A DNA stretch of 64,000 bases, taken from contig NC_084607.1 of assembly GCF_033807715.1 (NCBI RefSeq), positions 21,213,941 to 21,277,940 of the forward strand, in the 5' to 3' direction. A program made the position numbers and the translations under genes. Numbering within the stretch: position 1 is the first letter of the stretch; every line of letters starts with the position of its first letter. This DNA comes from Cololabis saira (lineage: Eukaryota > Chordata > Actinopteri > Beloniformes > Belonidae). The notes below the pieces were generated by a model. The model was not told the DNA's origin and ran no database searches. It saw nothing but the letters and a program-made list of their open reading frames with translations. Positions 44,627-57,194 of this stretch are shown here, piece by piece.

Positions 44627-44967
44627 TCACCACCTGGTGGTGAATTTGCTCAAATGGTGGGGAAGGATGCCAGTCAGACCTGGTAGACTCAAATCTATTG
44701 TGAGGGTCTACTGGCAATGTTTGTCAGAGTCTGCTGTCAGAGAGAGCTTCATCTTCCACATCAACCACATCCCGGGGGAAGTGGTGGACATTCAATCTGA
44801 GTGAACCATGATCTGTGCTTCCATTGTTGAGGCGGCTGACTGGACCTATGGCGGTAAGGTTGTTGATGCCTGTTGTGGAATTAATCCCCAATTGCATTGG
44901 TGGACACCAGTGGTTAGGGATGCTGTCAAGCTGAAGATGGAGTCCTAATATAGGGCCTTCTTGGCCT

Positions 44968-45960
44968 GTGGGAATCCATGAATGTACTGGCAGGCCAAGC
45001 AGAAAGCGGCTTTGGTGGCAGAAGAGGCAAAAACCTGAGGGGTTTTTGCCATGGAGTACGACTTCCAGAAAGTTTCATAGAGATTTTGGTCCACCATCCA
45101 GCAGTTCGGGAGAAGGGAAGCGGTGCACCACCAATACTGTGTATAGTGGGGATGGTGCTCTGCTGACCTTGGCCATGGATGTTATGAATCGGTGGATGGA
45201 ATACTTTAAGGACTTCCTCAGTCCGACCGACATGCCTTCCTATGAGGAATCAGACCCTTCAAACTTGGAGGTGGGCTCTCCTATCTCTAGGGCTAAGGTC
45301 ACAGAGGTGGTTGAGATGCTCCTGGGTAGCAAGGCACCAGGGGTGAATAAGTTCCACCATAAGATCTTTAAGGCTGTGGATATTGTGGGGCTGTCTTGGT
45401 TGACACATCTGTCAACTAAGTAGATATCAGGGACAGTGCCTTTGGATTGGCAGACTGAGGTGGTAGTCTCCCTCTTTGAGAAGGTGGACAAAAGGGTGTG
45501 CTCCAATTACAGGGGCATCACCCTCTTCAGCTTTCCTGGTAAGGTTTATTCAAGGGTACTGTAGAAGAGGGTCCGTCAGATAGTTGAATCTCAGATTGAT
45601 AAGTAGCAGTATAGTTTCCGTCTTGGCCGTGGAACAGTGGACCAGCTCTGCACCCTCAGCAGGGTCCTGGAGGGGGCCAGGGTGTCCACGTGTGTTTTGT
45701 GTACTATCAAGAAAGCATTCGACTCTGTCCATCTGGTACTCTCCAGAGTATGGGGTGCTAGAATCCCTTATATGGGCTGTCCGGCCCCTCTACATCCGGT
45801 TTCAGAGCTTGGTCCATATGGTCGGCTGTAATTCGTACTAATTTCCCATGGGGGTTGGACTTCATGATGGTTGCTCTTTGTCAACGATTCTGTTCATTAC
45901 TTTCATGGACAAAATTAGCTAAGGACTGGAAGAGGCCTGCGCGGGTGGCCTCAGAATCGA
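44968..45960 (+). pseudogene. Rex3 reverse-transcriptase remnant
   Basis: The frame 44968-45423 (151 codons) covers the RT N-terminal region ('AMDVMNRWMEYFKDFLSPTD', 'EVVEMLLGSKAPGVNKF') and ends in a TAG after 'LSTK'. The palm follows in other frames: 'DQLCTLSRVLEG' (about 45641-45676) and 'CVLCTIKKAFDSVHLVL' (about 45693-45743), with motif A Asp replaced ('TIKKAFD' versus 'DLEKAFD'). The FADD region reads only partly ('LLFGDDF', near 45964). Dead copy. Confidence 0.7.
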
Positions 45961-46479
45961 GTCTGCTTTTTGGAGATGACTTCATCAGGCCAAGAGTTTT
46001 ACTCTTGCTGGAATGGTTTGCAGCCGAATGTGTCTGGTGAGAATACCTACTGGACACCTCCCTGTCTTCTGAGCGTGTCCAGGGAACCAGGACACACTGG
46101 AGGTACTATGTTTCTCGGCTGGACATTCTGGGATCCCCTCAGATTAACTGGATGAAGTGGCTGGGGAGAGGGAAGTCTGTGTTCTGTGTTACTGTTCTTA
46201 GGCAACTGCCCCTGTGAACCAGCTTGGATACAGTGGGAGATGGATGGATGCATGCATGGATGGATAGGCTTGAATTAAGGCAACAATGATTCCTTTTATT
46301 TTATTTTTTATTTCAACTCCCTTCCAGAAGGCATAATCAGTTGATTTGATTCAAGTCTTAGTTAAGATGAATCAGATCAGCCAGATGAGCCCACTCCAGG
46401 TCTGTATGTTATGAGGACCTAAATGCCGGAGAAAATGAAGGCAGAAGTAGTCCACAAAACTTAAACACAGAAACAAACA

Positions 46480-46481
<2 letters not shown>

Positions 46482-46557
<76 letters not shown>
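46482..46557. repeat. (CA)n microsatellite
   Basis: A 76-base perfect CA run. Confidence 0.97.
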
Positions 46558-46561
<4 letters not shown>

Positions 46562-47934
46562 CACCTCGCTAGGGCAGAGCAATCAAAGACCAAAACAGGC
46601 AATTCACAGAAATCTAGGGCTAAAAAAGACAAGAGAGAACAAGCATAAACATCATTGACCATGGTGGGAAGAGAAAACAAGAAAATATGCAGACACTTAC
46701 AGAAGTGGTAAAGAAACACAGGTGTGGACAGGCCTGAGCACACAAAGGAGGCAACCCGTCAGGGAACCCACTTAAAACTTAACCCCAACAGAAGAGAGAA
46801 CACAGGAAAACCAAAACCCATACAGAAAACCCACAACTATGACATATTTTGTTGAAACAAAATGGCAAAGAAACAGAATGAGGGATGCAGCCAGACTTCA
46901 AGCCTGTACAGATATTTAAGTGAATGCTTGTGCTTTATTGAGACAAACTGAACATCTGATCTGGGATCTGACACTCAGAAAACAGTGTGTGCGGCTCCAT
47001 AAGCAGTTGTACCGTGTATGTCTGAAATACCAGACTCATTTCATTTGTTTGTGTACTTTATGTATCATGTTCATCCTCAATTCATCATTTTCCTCCTGTT
47101 TTTCTTGGCTGGAAGTGTTTATATCCCCTGTTTCTTGTTCCCTCATTTTATCTGCAGCCATCTGTTTTCCTTATTTACCCAGTGCCTTCATGTTGCCTTT
47201 CCTTGTGGCTTGTTTCATACACAAATTGATACATAAATAAATCTTTCCACAATAAATCAGGTGCATTAGATTTATTATTTTATATAAAACATCTTCATAC
47301 CGTATACTGGAGAATACACATTATAAATAGTGCATGTACAACCAGTGTAAAACCCTGATATTTCATTAAACCTCAGATGGTGAGTCTATGCTGCCTAGGA
47401 ACTGTCATCCCTTTTGACTGTCACCTTTTGTGTCTGTCAGGAAGTGAGGAAAGTCATGTTAAATAAATAAGCAAAGCCTTGCCATGCATTGCACTGTTCT
47501 GTCAGACAGTCTGACTCTCTTTTCACCACCTTTCCACCTGCTTTAGCATGTAATCCGTGTGTATTTGCTAAAATGTTGCCCCTTATGTTAATTCAATTTA
47601 ATTCCCAAAGACAGACTGATGAGGGGAAAACAATGGGGTTGCAAAATGTCAATTTGTAATCAGATAATTTTCCGATGCACTGCTTGACTGAGTTCAACAC
47701 ATTATTCAGAATGCTTGAGTTCATTGTGATACAAAGGCAGCTTGCCTAAATTGCATTTTATTGATAATTGTATCTGCTCCCATAGAGGATTCATTCCACA
47801 GTACTTTGCACAATCCTGACATGTTTGACATAGTTGCACCCTAAACAGTAAGCATATATAGGCTTTTATCAGTTTAGCCAATGATATTGCCCAACTGCAA
47901 CTTTTCATGTTACAATGAGAAAAAAAAAAACTAA
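46558..47934. other. gene-free stretch
   Basis: The plus frame 46920-47240 (106 codons, hydrophobic) overlaps a second open frame and is T/C-rich; I do not call it. Otherwise nothing recognised. Confidence 0.4.
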
Positions 47935-49062
47935 TTAAAGCTCCAAGCACCGATGAACGAGCCCTCGCACCCTTGTGCACGTTCAGGCATGCTGCAGTGG
48001 AAGCGCTTGTATGACTTGCATGTAGATTCTTCTGGCCTGGACATTTAGCGGATGACACCACCCATGACTCCCTATATCAAACCATTCAAAGGTTTCGGCA
48101 GAAAGTAGGAACTATCAGATATCGACCAATCAGAAGAAGGGGCGGGGCTAATTTGCACCAATTAAGGTGAAGGAGTCAAAACCGAGTCTGATGACACCAC
48201 CCACGACTCTGTATGTCATACCATTTAAAAGTTATGGCAGAAAATAGGATCTATCAAATATCAACCAATCAGAAGAAGAGGCGGGGCTAATTCAGACCAA
48301 TGAAGGTCAAGTACTCAATACCGAGTCCGATGACACCACCCACATGTCTTTATCACAACCCGTTCAAAAGTTATGGCAGAAAGTAGGAACTATCAGATAT
48401 TGACCAATCAGATGAAGGGGCGGGGCTAATTTGCACCAATTATGTTCAAGGACTCAAAACCGAGTCAGATGACACCACCCACGACTCTATGTGAAACCAT
48501 TCAAAAGTTATGGCAGAAAATAGGAACTATCACCTATGGACCAATCAGATGAAGGGGGGGCGCGATTTTTGGCGTCTAGCGTCGCCACGGTAACGCTTTT
48601 GACTGAGAAACGTAATGTGCGTCGTCACAGGATGGAGACGCACATTTTGATGTATAACACACCTGGGTGTACGTTACGGTTCTGCCGAAGGAATGGCATA
48701 CATTGCGCCAAGATTACACGATTAATTCAAAATGGCCGACTTCCTGTTCGCTTTCGGCCATGGCGCCAAGAGACTTTTCTTAAAGTTGCCACATGATACA
48801 GGGTTCTACCGATTTTCGTGCATGTACGTCAAACCATATTGTGGGGCTTGAGGCAAGAAGTTTTTCTAGGGGGCACTGTTGAGCCATTTTGCCACGCCCA
48901 TTAATGCAAACCATGAAATATCAAATTTTTCGCCAGGCAAAATTTGGTGACTTTTGGGACACGTTTAGGGGGGCAAAAAGGCCCTCCTTTCGTCGGAAGA
49001 AAGAAAAAAAAATTCCTACAGATACAATAGGGCCTTCGCTCTGTAAGTGCTCGGGCCCTAAT
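47935..49062. mobile_element. non-autonomous DNA element containing 139-bp tandem units
   Basis: The left edge 'TTAAAGCTCCAAGCACCGAT' (about 47935) and the right edge, read on the other strand, 'TTAGGGCCCGAGCACTTAC' (ending about 49062) are degenerate inverted repeats. Both are followed by a 'GGGCCCT/GAGCCCT' block. The 'CTCGGGCCCTAAT' end is typical of a very abundant fish repeat. The interior holds the tandem array at 48051-48560, then a noncoding CpG-containing part. No transposase was found. The superfamily is uncertain. Confidence 0.6.
48051..48560. repeat. 139-bp tandem repeat, four units, with CCAAT and GC boxes
   Basis: Units start with GATGACACCACCCA at 48051, 48190, 48329 and 48468, exactly 139 bases apart; the fourth is incomplete. 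Each contains an ACCAATCAGA block (perfect CCAAT-box core) followed within about 10 bases by a GC box (GGGGCGGGGC or a variant) and, in three units, a second CCAAT. These match the cores bound by NF-Y and Sp1/KLF proteins. Unit 2 has AGGCGGGGC and unit 4 has a G-run variant. No gene is downstream, so a promoter role is only a possibility. Confidence 0.9.
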
Positions 49063-49610
49063 GAGCATAACTGAAATAATAAACTATTTAAAAAAATGAC
49101 TTGGTAGATGACTGGCCACTAAGGGCTAACCAAAGAGCTTTAGAGCATTTGTTCATTGATTTTTAATAGTCCTTGAACTCACCTAACAGGCTGAAGACCA
49201 TTCTTGCAAAAGAGAGTTGTTTTTTTCTTCCTTTTTCAGACAATGGCACATGAGGAGCACTGTAAAAGTTTACTCCATAACTTCTGAACAATATAAATTG
49301 AACAATAAGAACAGTGATGGCTGATTTTGAATTATTAAAAGGAGGAGCTGCTGAAAAACATGGTGATGAAGTTTTTAATTCTGTATTCCCAGATTTTCGA
49401 GCTGAATGATATCTGATGTTTCACATACTTAAAAAGGCCTCCACCATCATTTTATTCTAAATTAAATAATATGCTAACTGCTTAAAAAGTATATTTGTAG
49501 CAATAAGAGTCATATCCTGTTTTATTTCAGAAAACAAAAATATGATTTTCACAGAATTTTGTGAAAAATACAAACAATTTCAAAACATGATTTCAAAACC
49601 AATTTAAAAA
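49063..49610. other. gene-free stretch
   Basis: AT-rich; nothing recognised. Confidence 0.45.
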
Positions 49611-49611
49611 G

Positions 49612-49850
49612 AAACTTAAACAGTGAGATATCCTTGATCCATGTACAGTAGAGTTGTGCTGTAGATCCTCGCGTCCGCCCTGCTGGAGTCTCTGAGACCT
49701 CAGTTCTATGGCGTCCTGGCAGCTGGCATCTCTGCGATAGCCTTGCATCGCCTGGCTTTTACCCAGCCTGCAACAGCTGGAGGTGGAGCAGACTGACAAA
49801 CACAGACTGCAAAGATCAAAAAGAAGTAAAGACGGAGGGACAGAGCCCAT
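49612..49850 (-). CDS. candidate exon or small ORF, unrecognised
   Basis: The minus strand is open for 85 codons from ATG 49850 and reads 'LGKSQAMQGYRRDASCQDAI', 'ELRSQRLQQGGREDLQ', with composition unlike the AT-rich flanks. A good acceptor (TTTTTGATCTTTGCAG) ends at about 49807, inside the frame, so the real exon may start at 49806. No downstream donor is obvious; the frame stops near 49595, so it could be a terminal exon. No family recognised. Confidence 0.22.
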
Positions 49851-49859
49851 CTGTCAAAC

Positions 49860-52600
49860 TAAGCTGTCACATCCTGAACAGTAGCAGCTGACCGAAGCCG
49901 CCTGCTGCAACTTGGTCAAGAACCAACAAATGTTTTCATGCTTCTTATTAGCAATAACCCAAGTCAGATCAAAAACTGCCTCAACAAGGACAAACCAATA
50001 AATGCTTTCATACTTATGAAGTGATTGACATGTACTATACAAAAAGTGCTCAAGCATCTTACATGGGTTTTACATTGTCTTGGACTTTTAAAGTCAACCC
50101 CTAATGGACAGCTGACTCAAGATGAATGCAGTGGTGAGGAATGATTGATACAACTGATTTAGAAAAAAAGGATACCATAAAAGACCATGAAAAATTATAA
50201 AAATCCACAAAGAAGTAAGCAAGCAGCATAGGTTCTGAACAAAACAAGTTTCCTTTGGGCTAAATGTTTTGGTTTTAGGATGCAAACTTCAAAAAATAAA
50301 CTTGAAATACCCACATTATGAATCCCCTTTGTCAAGAGTACAGTCATGTAAAGGTTATTACATCTATCCATCCATTTTCTATACCCATTTTATCCTTTGC
50401 AGGATCACAGGGGTCTGCTGGAGCCTATCCTTAGGCTATTAACATTTTTAGAAATTAAAAAACAATTTGCAGGCTTAACAGCATTTTAACTATATCGCAC
50501 CGTTCACAGATTTTAATCTAAAGCTGCCTATTTTGATTTCTTCAATTCAATCATACTACCTGCATCAACTGCATTATATTTGCATCACCTGTATTATATC
50601 TCTATCAACTATATAATATATGCATCAACTGTGTCCTCCATTAATGTTGTCTTGGTTTCACCTGCATTCTCAAGTCTAAATATTACTTTACATGAGTGGT
50701 CATTCTTATGGCATGTGGTCGGCCCTGCATTTGTGTGCGTATGTGTTGTTTTCTTTTTGGTTCTTCTTTGTCATTCTGCATTTGCGCGGGAGCAGAACAT
50801 TGGTGCTAAGATGTGGCGTAATCACTGAGTGGCCAGTACGAGAAATTTCGACAAACAGTAAAAATCTCACATGCTCTCAGTGAGTCTTATCATTTTAAAA
50901 AAAGCATTTTTAAAAGAATTGCTCAATTAGAGACTGTATTCATACTTGTGCATTACCTCCCAGATAGCCAGATCCCATTCCCAGCAGTAGTAATACCACC
51001 CTGCTGTGCTCACTAACAGCTGTCTACTCTTGTCTATTAGTCTTGTCCTGGCCTGTCTGTTACGTGGATGTATGACAGCCCTGAGGTGCTGCACTGCAGT
51101 AATCATGGAGTAATGGACATCTTCATGTCTTTATGAGTCTAATAAAACCTGCACAAGGACAAGGGGTTAGGGGTAGTCCTCCTTGTTCTTCTCCCATCCT
51201 ATTCTCACACAATTTCATAGTTTCTCTCAGTCGTTAACTCAGATTTATGTAACCACCCACTGATCGGAAGAAGATAAATGTGTGGTTAATGTGAAAATTA
51301 ACTAGGAAAATTTGCGGCCAACATAAAAATTTTCTGTCTTGTCATTTTTAGATGACATGCATCATTTATCACCAACAATTACTGTTTGAATTATAGCATG
51401 CTGAATTATAGCCGGAGATTTTCTCTCTTAACTTGACATTTTATTGAATTATCTGTCAAATTAAATTATTGGAGGGAATGCTTTGGATTTCATTAAAGTA
51501 ACACAAGCAATTATTTGCTTGCCTGCCGTGCATTTGAGATTAGATTAGAATACAGTCCATCATCTATGCAACAATGGAATGTATGAGAAGATCTTAGGAG
51601 CCATCATTAATGTCAAAACGTTCAACATATGGCAGTTCCAAAGGGCAAATAAGGAATTTTAAAAGCTCAGACATACTGAGAAGAAAAGTCAGCAAATGCT
51701 AGAAATTTTCCGGAGGTCATGACCCTTCTTCAGTTCAATCCTGTAACTGAACAGGAGGTGACTATCAGTCTAATTGTGTGTCAAGAATAAAAAGTAATTT
51801 CATACTTTACCAAAAATGTTATTATCAAAACAATAAGAATGCTAATTTCTATGCATTAGAAAATACTCATAAATATTTCGCAAATCATTTGAAATAATGG
51901 TTCTGTCACGGAAATTAGGTTTACGACCAGTTGTTTGAAAACATGTTTTCTATTAAGGTCACGACTGTGCACCAACAACAATTTTTCATTATTAATTTAA
52001 ACTTTATTTCCCTAAATAACCAAATTTTGTCAGAACATGATGATTTTCAGAGGAAGCAGAGCTTATTTGAGATTTGCTTTTCTCTACAAGAAAATATGCT
52101 TTATGTGTGATTGCAAAATGCACACTTGTGCTTTCTGACTAACAATGTTACAGAGAACCAGAGACCATCAAAGTAAGATGAGAAATAACTTTACACCCAT
52201 ATTGGTGTCTGACTGTAGCTCATCATGTATACACCACTTGCAGAATACATACTCCTTGTGTAGGTTATCGTAAATTATTAATCAGTGTGCATAATTGCAA
52301 ATAATCTTATTCTTCATCTACACTACCAGCCACATTGTCCAATTTTGATACAATACTGATTTGTCAAAGATCTAATTTTATTTAACAGATTTTCATTTTA
52401 AGTCAACAGTTCTTTGAAACAGCAAACATGTGCACCAGATACGATTAAACATAAGTCATTTGTATCAACAACAAAAGATGGCATATGTGTGAGAACATGC
52501 TGAAGTGAGAAGGGACTGAGCAGCTAAGATCTTGATTTAATGACACCGTCTTCAAAGCTGACAAACCTTGCAAAAAAACCTTGTAATTTTCCCTAAAAAT
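49860..52600. other. gene-free stretch
   Basis: Contains at 50366-50435 a weak copy of the fish module 'ATCCATCCATTTTCTATACC...GGAGCCTATCC' (compare 38429). Otherwise AT-rich and without genes. Confidence 0.4.
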
Positions 52601-52640
52601 CTCAACTACAATGAAATGTCCACCATAAGATGTGCTTTCT

Positions 52641-52684
52641 TTAGCGCCGGTATCATCTCTGCTTTTTCCTATAACCGGTGCTAT
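52641..52684. repeat. short inverted repeat (hairpin)
   Basis: TAGCGCCGGTAT and its near-complement ATAACCGGTGCTA flank an 18-base loop, giving a stable stem in otherwise AT-rich DNA. It may be a tiny foldback element or chance. Confidence 0.5.
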
Positions 52685-52689
52685 ATTTG

Positions 52690-55600
52690 TACTTTTGTTA
52701 GCACTACTCACATTTATTTCAAAGTCAGGAGTCAGAAATGCAAGAATGGAGAGGGGGGATTGCCTTCAGTAAGTAAGGGGCTACTGTACATGCCAGGACT
52801 TGAACCTGAGCCAGCTGCATCAAGGGCAAATTGAACAACCCGGTGCCCAAAACGTGATGCCTTTGAAATGGCATCCTACTCAATCCATGTTGATTAGAAA
52901 AAAACAACTTTCCTCTGAAGTGCAATAAATGTGTGCATTATATTAAATATGTAAAATAAAATACTCAATACTTTGAAGACCTTCAATCAATGTTGCATTA
53001 TTTATGGTTTTCCAAGATTTCTATTTATTCTTCTTTTAAGTTAAATATGTACTTCCTAACTTATTTTATAACAGTACTTTCAATACTCATAAATACAATG
53101 TAGTTTTGCTATAACACTAATTAATCATTATGCATTAATGCATTACATAAAAGCTTTGCCTCTGAAAAATCACTAGACTGATCATCTGCTGCCTTCTTCT
53201 GTTGACTATCTTCCCGAAAGCGGTAGCGGTAGTTGCAATAATATGCCCAAAACTAAAAAGATTTTTCCACCATCTTCAAAGTCGCAATCTTCTTTTCCAT
53301 TTCTTTGAAAAGAAGTCTTGAAGGACAAATACGGAGAGTTACGGGGAGAGAACTAGGAGAATAATGCTCATGAATAGAAAAAACATGGTTGATTGGAAAC
53401 ACCGGTTCACTTTTTTTGGGTGAAATCCACCTACAGTAATAGCTGGCTCCACATTGTTGAGGCCAGAGATTTTTCTCCATGTGCACAACATGGGATTTTG
53501 TAAAACACAGACACTTTACACTTCCAGTTTTAGACATTTCTGTCATACTTTGAGTAGCTAACAGTTAATGGTTACTGTTGACTTTTCAAGTGTGCTGCTA
53601 ACAAGCAGTAGTGCACATCTGTTTTTGGGTACGAGAGGCCAAGTAATTCAAACAGCAGCAAACATATTTAAGGCTCAAGAGGAAGAAAAACAACAATTTT
53701 GCTTTAGAAGAAACTCCAGGATCTAAAGATTTATATCATGGAGCTTGTATAAAGTGGTAGACAACTAGACAAAAAGAGCAACAAAAATTATACAGATTTT
53801 ACATCTTAAAACACTTATAAGATCATAAAAACTTAAGGTTTTGGCCACAAACACACTTTTGGTTATTCGGTTTTAGACATATTTGATTATTGTATAATTG
53901 AACTACTCTCTGATGTGCAGCTAAAGCAAATTCTGCAATTTCTTAGACATTTTCACTTAATTGCACAGGATTGCACCATATCATAGAAATATTAATGTTA
54001 TTCCAAAGAGCTACAGAGAAAAGACTGGCTCCGGTTAAATCATACACGCAATCACATTATTACTAGAAGAGAGTAAAGTGGAATTTACAAATGGATATCA
54101 TCTGCACTGGCCCAGAAACTAAAACAAATCCCAGATTGCATCGAGACAGAGGTGAGAAAAGAACCACAACTATCACATGCATCAAAGCTTCATCAAACCA
54201 ACACAGAGTCCCATAAGGAAACATAGAGTAATGAATATGCAGTAGGGACGTGACATGAGGTAGAAGGCACACTCACACAAACACAAAAACACCATCCTCT
54301 GAAGACCGTACACACAGGCAATTAAAAATCTGTGATAATGACAACATCATCAATAGTCACCATAGGAACTCCGGCTTGAATGACCCCTGGGACCCAGTAA
54401 AGAGCTGCTTCAAAGCCCCTCTAAAATGATATACTGGGTATGATTAATGAGACTATAACAGTTGATAGAATATTAAGTAACTGGAAAAGTTATAATATAT
54501 GAGACATGGGTCAACTTCTTTCTTCACTGTATACGCTTTGCTAGTGTCACAGTTTTGAGTTTGTGTCATGGTTTTGTATTTTTCCACAGTTTTGGTGTTT
54601 AGATTCCTGTTTTATTTTGAAATCCCATGTCCCAGTGCAACCTACTGTAATCTAAAAGCCTTCCCCAAAACCCTCCAAGGAGCACCAAAAAGCAGTTTAC
54701 ATAGACATTGGAATTTACTCATACTGCACTGATATTGTCCCACAGCACCCTGTCTAGACCTCCTGCCACCCTTTTGGCCTCCCCCCATGTAAAATACTCT
54801 ACATCTGCCACTGGGTGGAGTTATTCATTTTCAGATAAAAAATGTGTGTAAAACTCCTTTTCTTTTTTTTTTTTTACTTTTACCTTACTTTTCTGGTCAC
54901 GTGTCTAGTCAGAATGGGTTGATTAACTACACTGGAAATGTTTGATTCATGTTCAACGCCATTTGGATTTTGTAAATAATTGACAGAAATTCAATGACTC
55001 AACCATCATCTTAAATGGTGATGCTTTCCACTGACTTATTTGGCAAATTTAATCACAGTAAAATTTATATTCAGTTTTCTTGGCATTTAATCATTCATAC
55101 AGCTGGTCCTTTTATGGATTTCAACCTGAACTGAAAATCAATTCTTTTGATTAGAGATCAGCACTAAATTAACAATTCATAATGCAGATTCTCAGCTGGG
55201 CAGATAAGCTATTTCTGTTATAAGTTGTCCTATTTTAAGTCAGTTTTTGAACACCTGATACTGAATGCAGAGCAGATGGTTAATTATATTAGAAGTAAGT
55301 GCATGTGGTACATGTAGATGTGACTGTCCCTGGTGACAATATACTGGCTTAATCTACACATTTAAAGACGTGAGTCAGACTGCGTGCCTTTAAACCGGAA
55401 GAAACAAACAGGCACAAACGGTTTATCTGAATGTTCACTGCAGAACCCCCCCCCCCATCCTTTCTATTTACAAACAAACAAGGACATCCATTTCACTCCC
55501 TTGTGCTTGCATTGATTTTACTCAGCCGTCTGAAATTACCTCCAACCAGTCACCATCATGGACACATGCACAAACGCTTACATGAATATTTCTGAGCAAA

Positions 55601-57108
55601 ACGATTGTAAAGTTCTAATTAAAACCACAGATGGCTACAGCGCTCTGATGAAACAGATGCGGCAGTCAGCCCTAGATCCCCATTAATACACACATATAAA
55701 AGTTTTGAAGCACACAGCCTCTTCTAACACTTAGCTCTTGAACTGTGTGCTGGTTTGGCTGGCACAAAACCTTGAGTGGAGCTCCATTGATGGAAAAATA
55801 TGCTGATAAATCTACGCTACCTTGACAAAAAGTTTTTTCTCTCTCTGTTTTATATTCTTTTTGTATCATTACATTTTCTATGATTTTTTTTCTCTCGTCC
55901 ATCTCCACATTTGAAAAATGAGTCCATTCGAACATCCATGCTGGAGTCTTAAATCATATGCAACCTTTTTCCAGCAGATCTAAACAACCTTCTCCCTGAT
56001 GAGAAGGGAATATGGCCTCCAAGGACAGGCAGAGCCAACTCTCTCCATGCAAAATACTGTGCATGGTTCAAATTGCTTTCTTTACATTAACTTTCATTTC
56101 CAGAAGACTATAGTCACACTGCACTTGCAAAAGTGTGATTCATACCCTTGGAGAAAAAATGTGAGGTGGAGTGTTTACATTGAGTTTTTATGCGTTTCCA
56201 CTGAATTGCATGAATCGGATTGCAGCATTGTGGTGGAATTTGTAACTATCAGCTATTGTTTCATATAATTACTGTAAATATTAGCATGAAAACATGACAG
56301 CATGACAAAGTGTTACCTGCCAATAAAATTCACCACTCCACCAATAAAAACACGATTTAAGATAAATACAGAGCTCACAAAGTAAAAAAAGCCACAGGTT
56401 GAGCAACTAGCTAAGTTACTATTACTTTAGTTACAAAAACATACAGACTCCATCATCATCTCAACCAGAGAGGTACTTGTATCGATTTCTGCCTCCCATC
56501 CTACACCCGAGGGTCTACGGCCAAAGATGCCATCCATCAAATCAAGCCACTTCCACTCCTGCTGCTGTGATCTTTTATTTCTTTAACTCTGCAGTTTCTT
56601 TCTTTTATTGGCACTGCTTGGCCATCGCTCATCAACCGTCCTCTCTGTGACCAGTCTGAATACTTGCTTATTGATCACAGTACTATCACAGTTTGTTTGT
56701 TGTTTTTTTTTTTTTTTTTTTTTGCAATGATCCTGGTACAAGGTGTGTAACTTCTTTGCAAAATGTGGCTCCCAGACAAACTCAATCAAAAATAGTTAAC
56801 ATAGAATATTACTATATTACTAATATTATTACTAATCATTTATCATTTGCAGCTCTTTTGCTTACTTCAACTCTGTGAATATGAGACTGAGGAAAAAATT
56901 AACCTACCACTGTTCTGCTTTGACAAAATGGTCATTGCTATGCACTGCTTGCTACATTAAAAAAAAAAAAAATCAAAACAATTCTAAACCCTATCAACAG
57001 TCACGTTGTCTTTCCATGTTCACTGTGTTTTATTGCTATGTCACATGGGAGTGTCAACCCTTCAACAGTGTGCATTCCAAGTTTTGACAATGAAGACACA
57101 CGTGAACA

Positions 57109-57109
<1 letters not shown>
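52690..57109. other. gene-free stretch
   Basis: Mostly unique AT-rich sequence. On the minus strand at 52797-52807 a perfect B-box-like GGTTCAAGTCC occurs without an A box. A C run lies near 55446-55455 and a T23 run at 56702-56724. No recognised genes or element ends. Confidence 0.4.

Positions 57110-57192
<83 letters not shown>
57110..57192. repeat. (CA)n microsatellite
   Basis: An 83-base perfect CA run. Confidence 0.97.

Positions 57193-57194
<2 letters not shown>

Larger units (their letters stand above)
44150..46268 (+). mobile_element. old Rex3-type LINE copy with endonuclease, RT and 3' tail
   Basis: The plus strand follows the Rex3 protein from the endonuclease (44161 on) to the C-terminal end, and closes with the characteristic GGATGGATG-type tail at 46239-46268. 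It is full of stops and indels. Recognisable blocks: 'EKHRSGVGIF', '[16 protein letters not shown]' (endonuclease), 'TVYSGDGALLT', 'GSKAPGVNKF', 'DIVGLSWLTHL', 'NYRGITL'-like and 'FRLGRGTVDQL'-like (RT). Its lower CpG and heavy decay make it older than the Rex3 copy at 13 kb. The 5' end is approximate. Confidence 0.8.

Noticed and set aside
47702..48061. 119-codon minus frame
   Set aside because: It runs across the edge of the 47.9-49.1 kb repeat element and has no recognisable domain.
52797..52807. perfect B-box-like GGTTCAAGTCC on the minus strand
   Set aside because: No A box at the expected distance and no tail or target duplication; likely chance or a very old SINE scrap.
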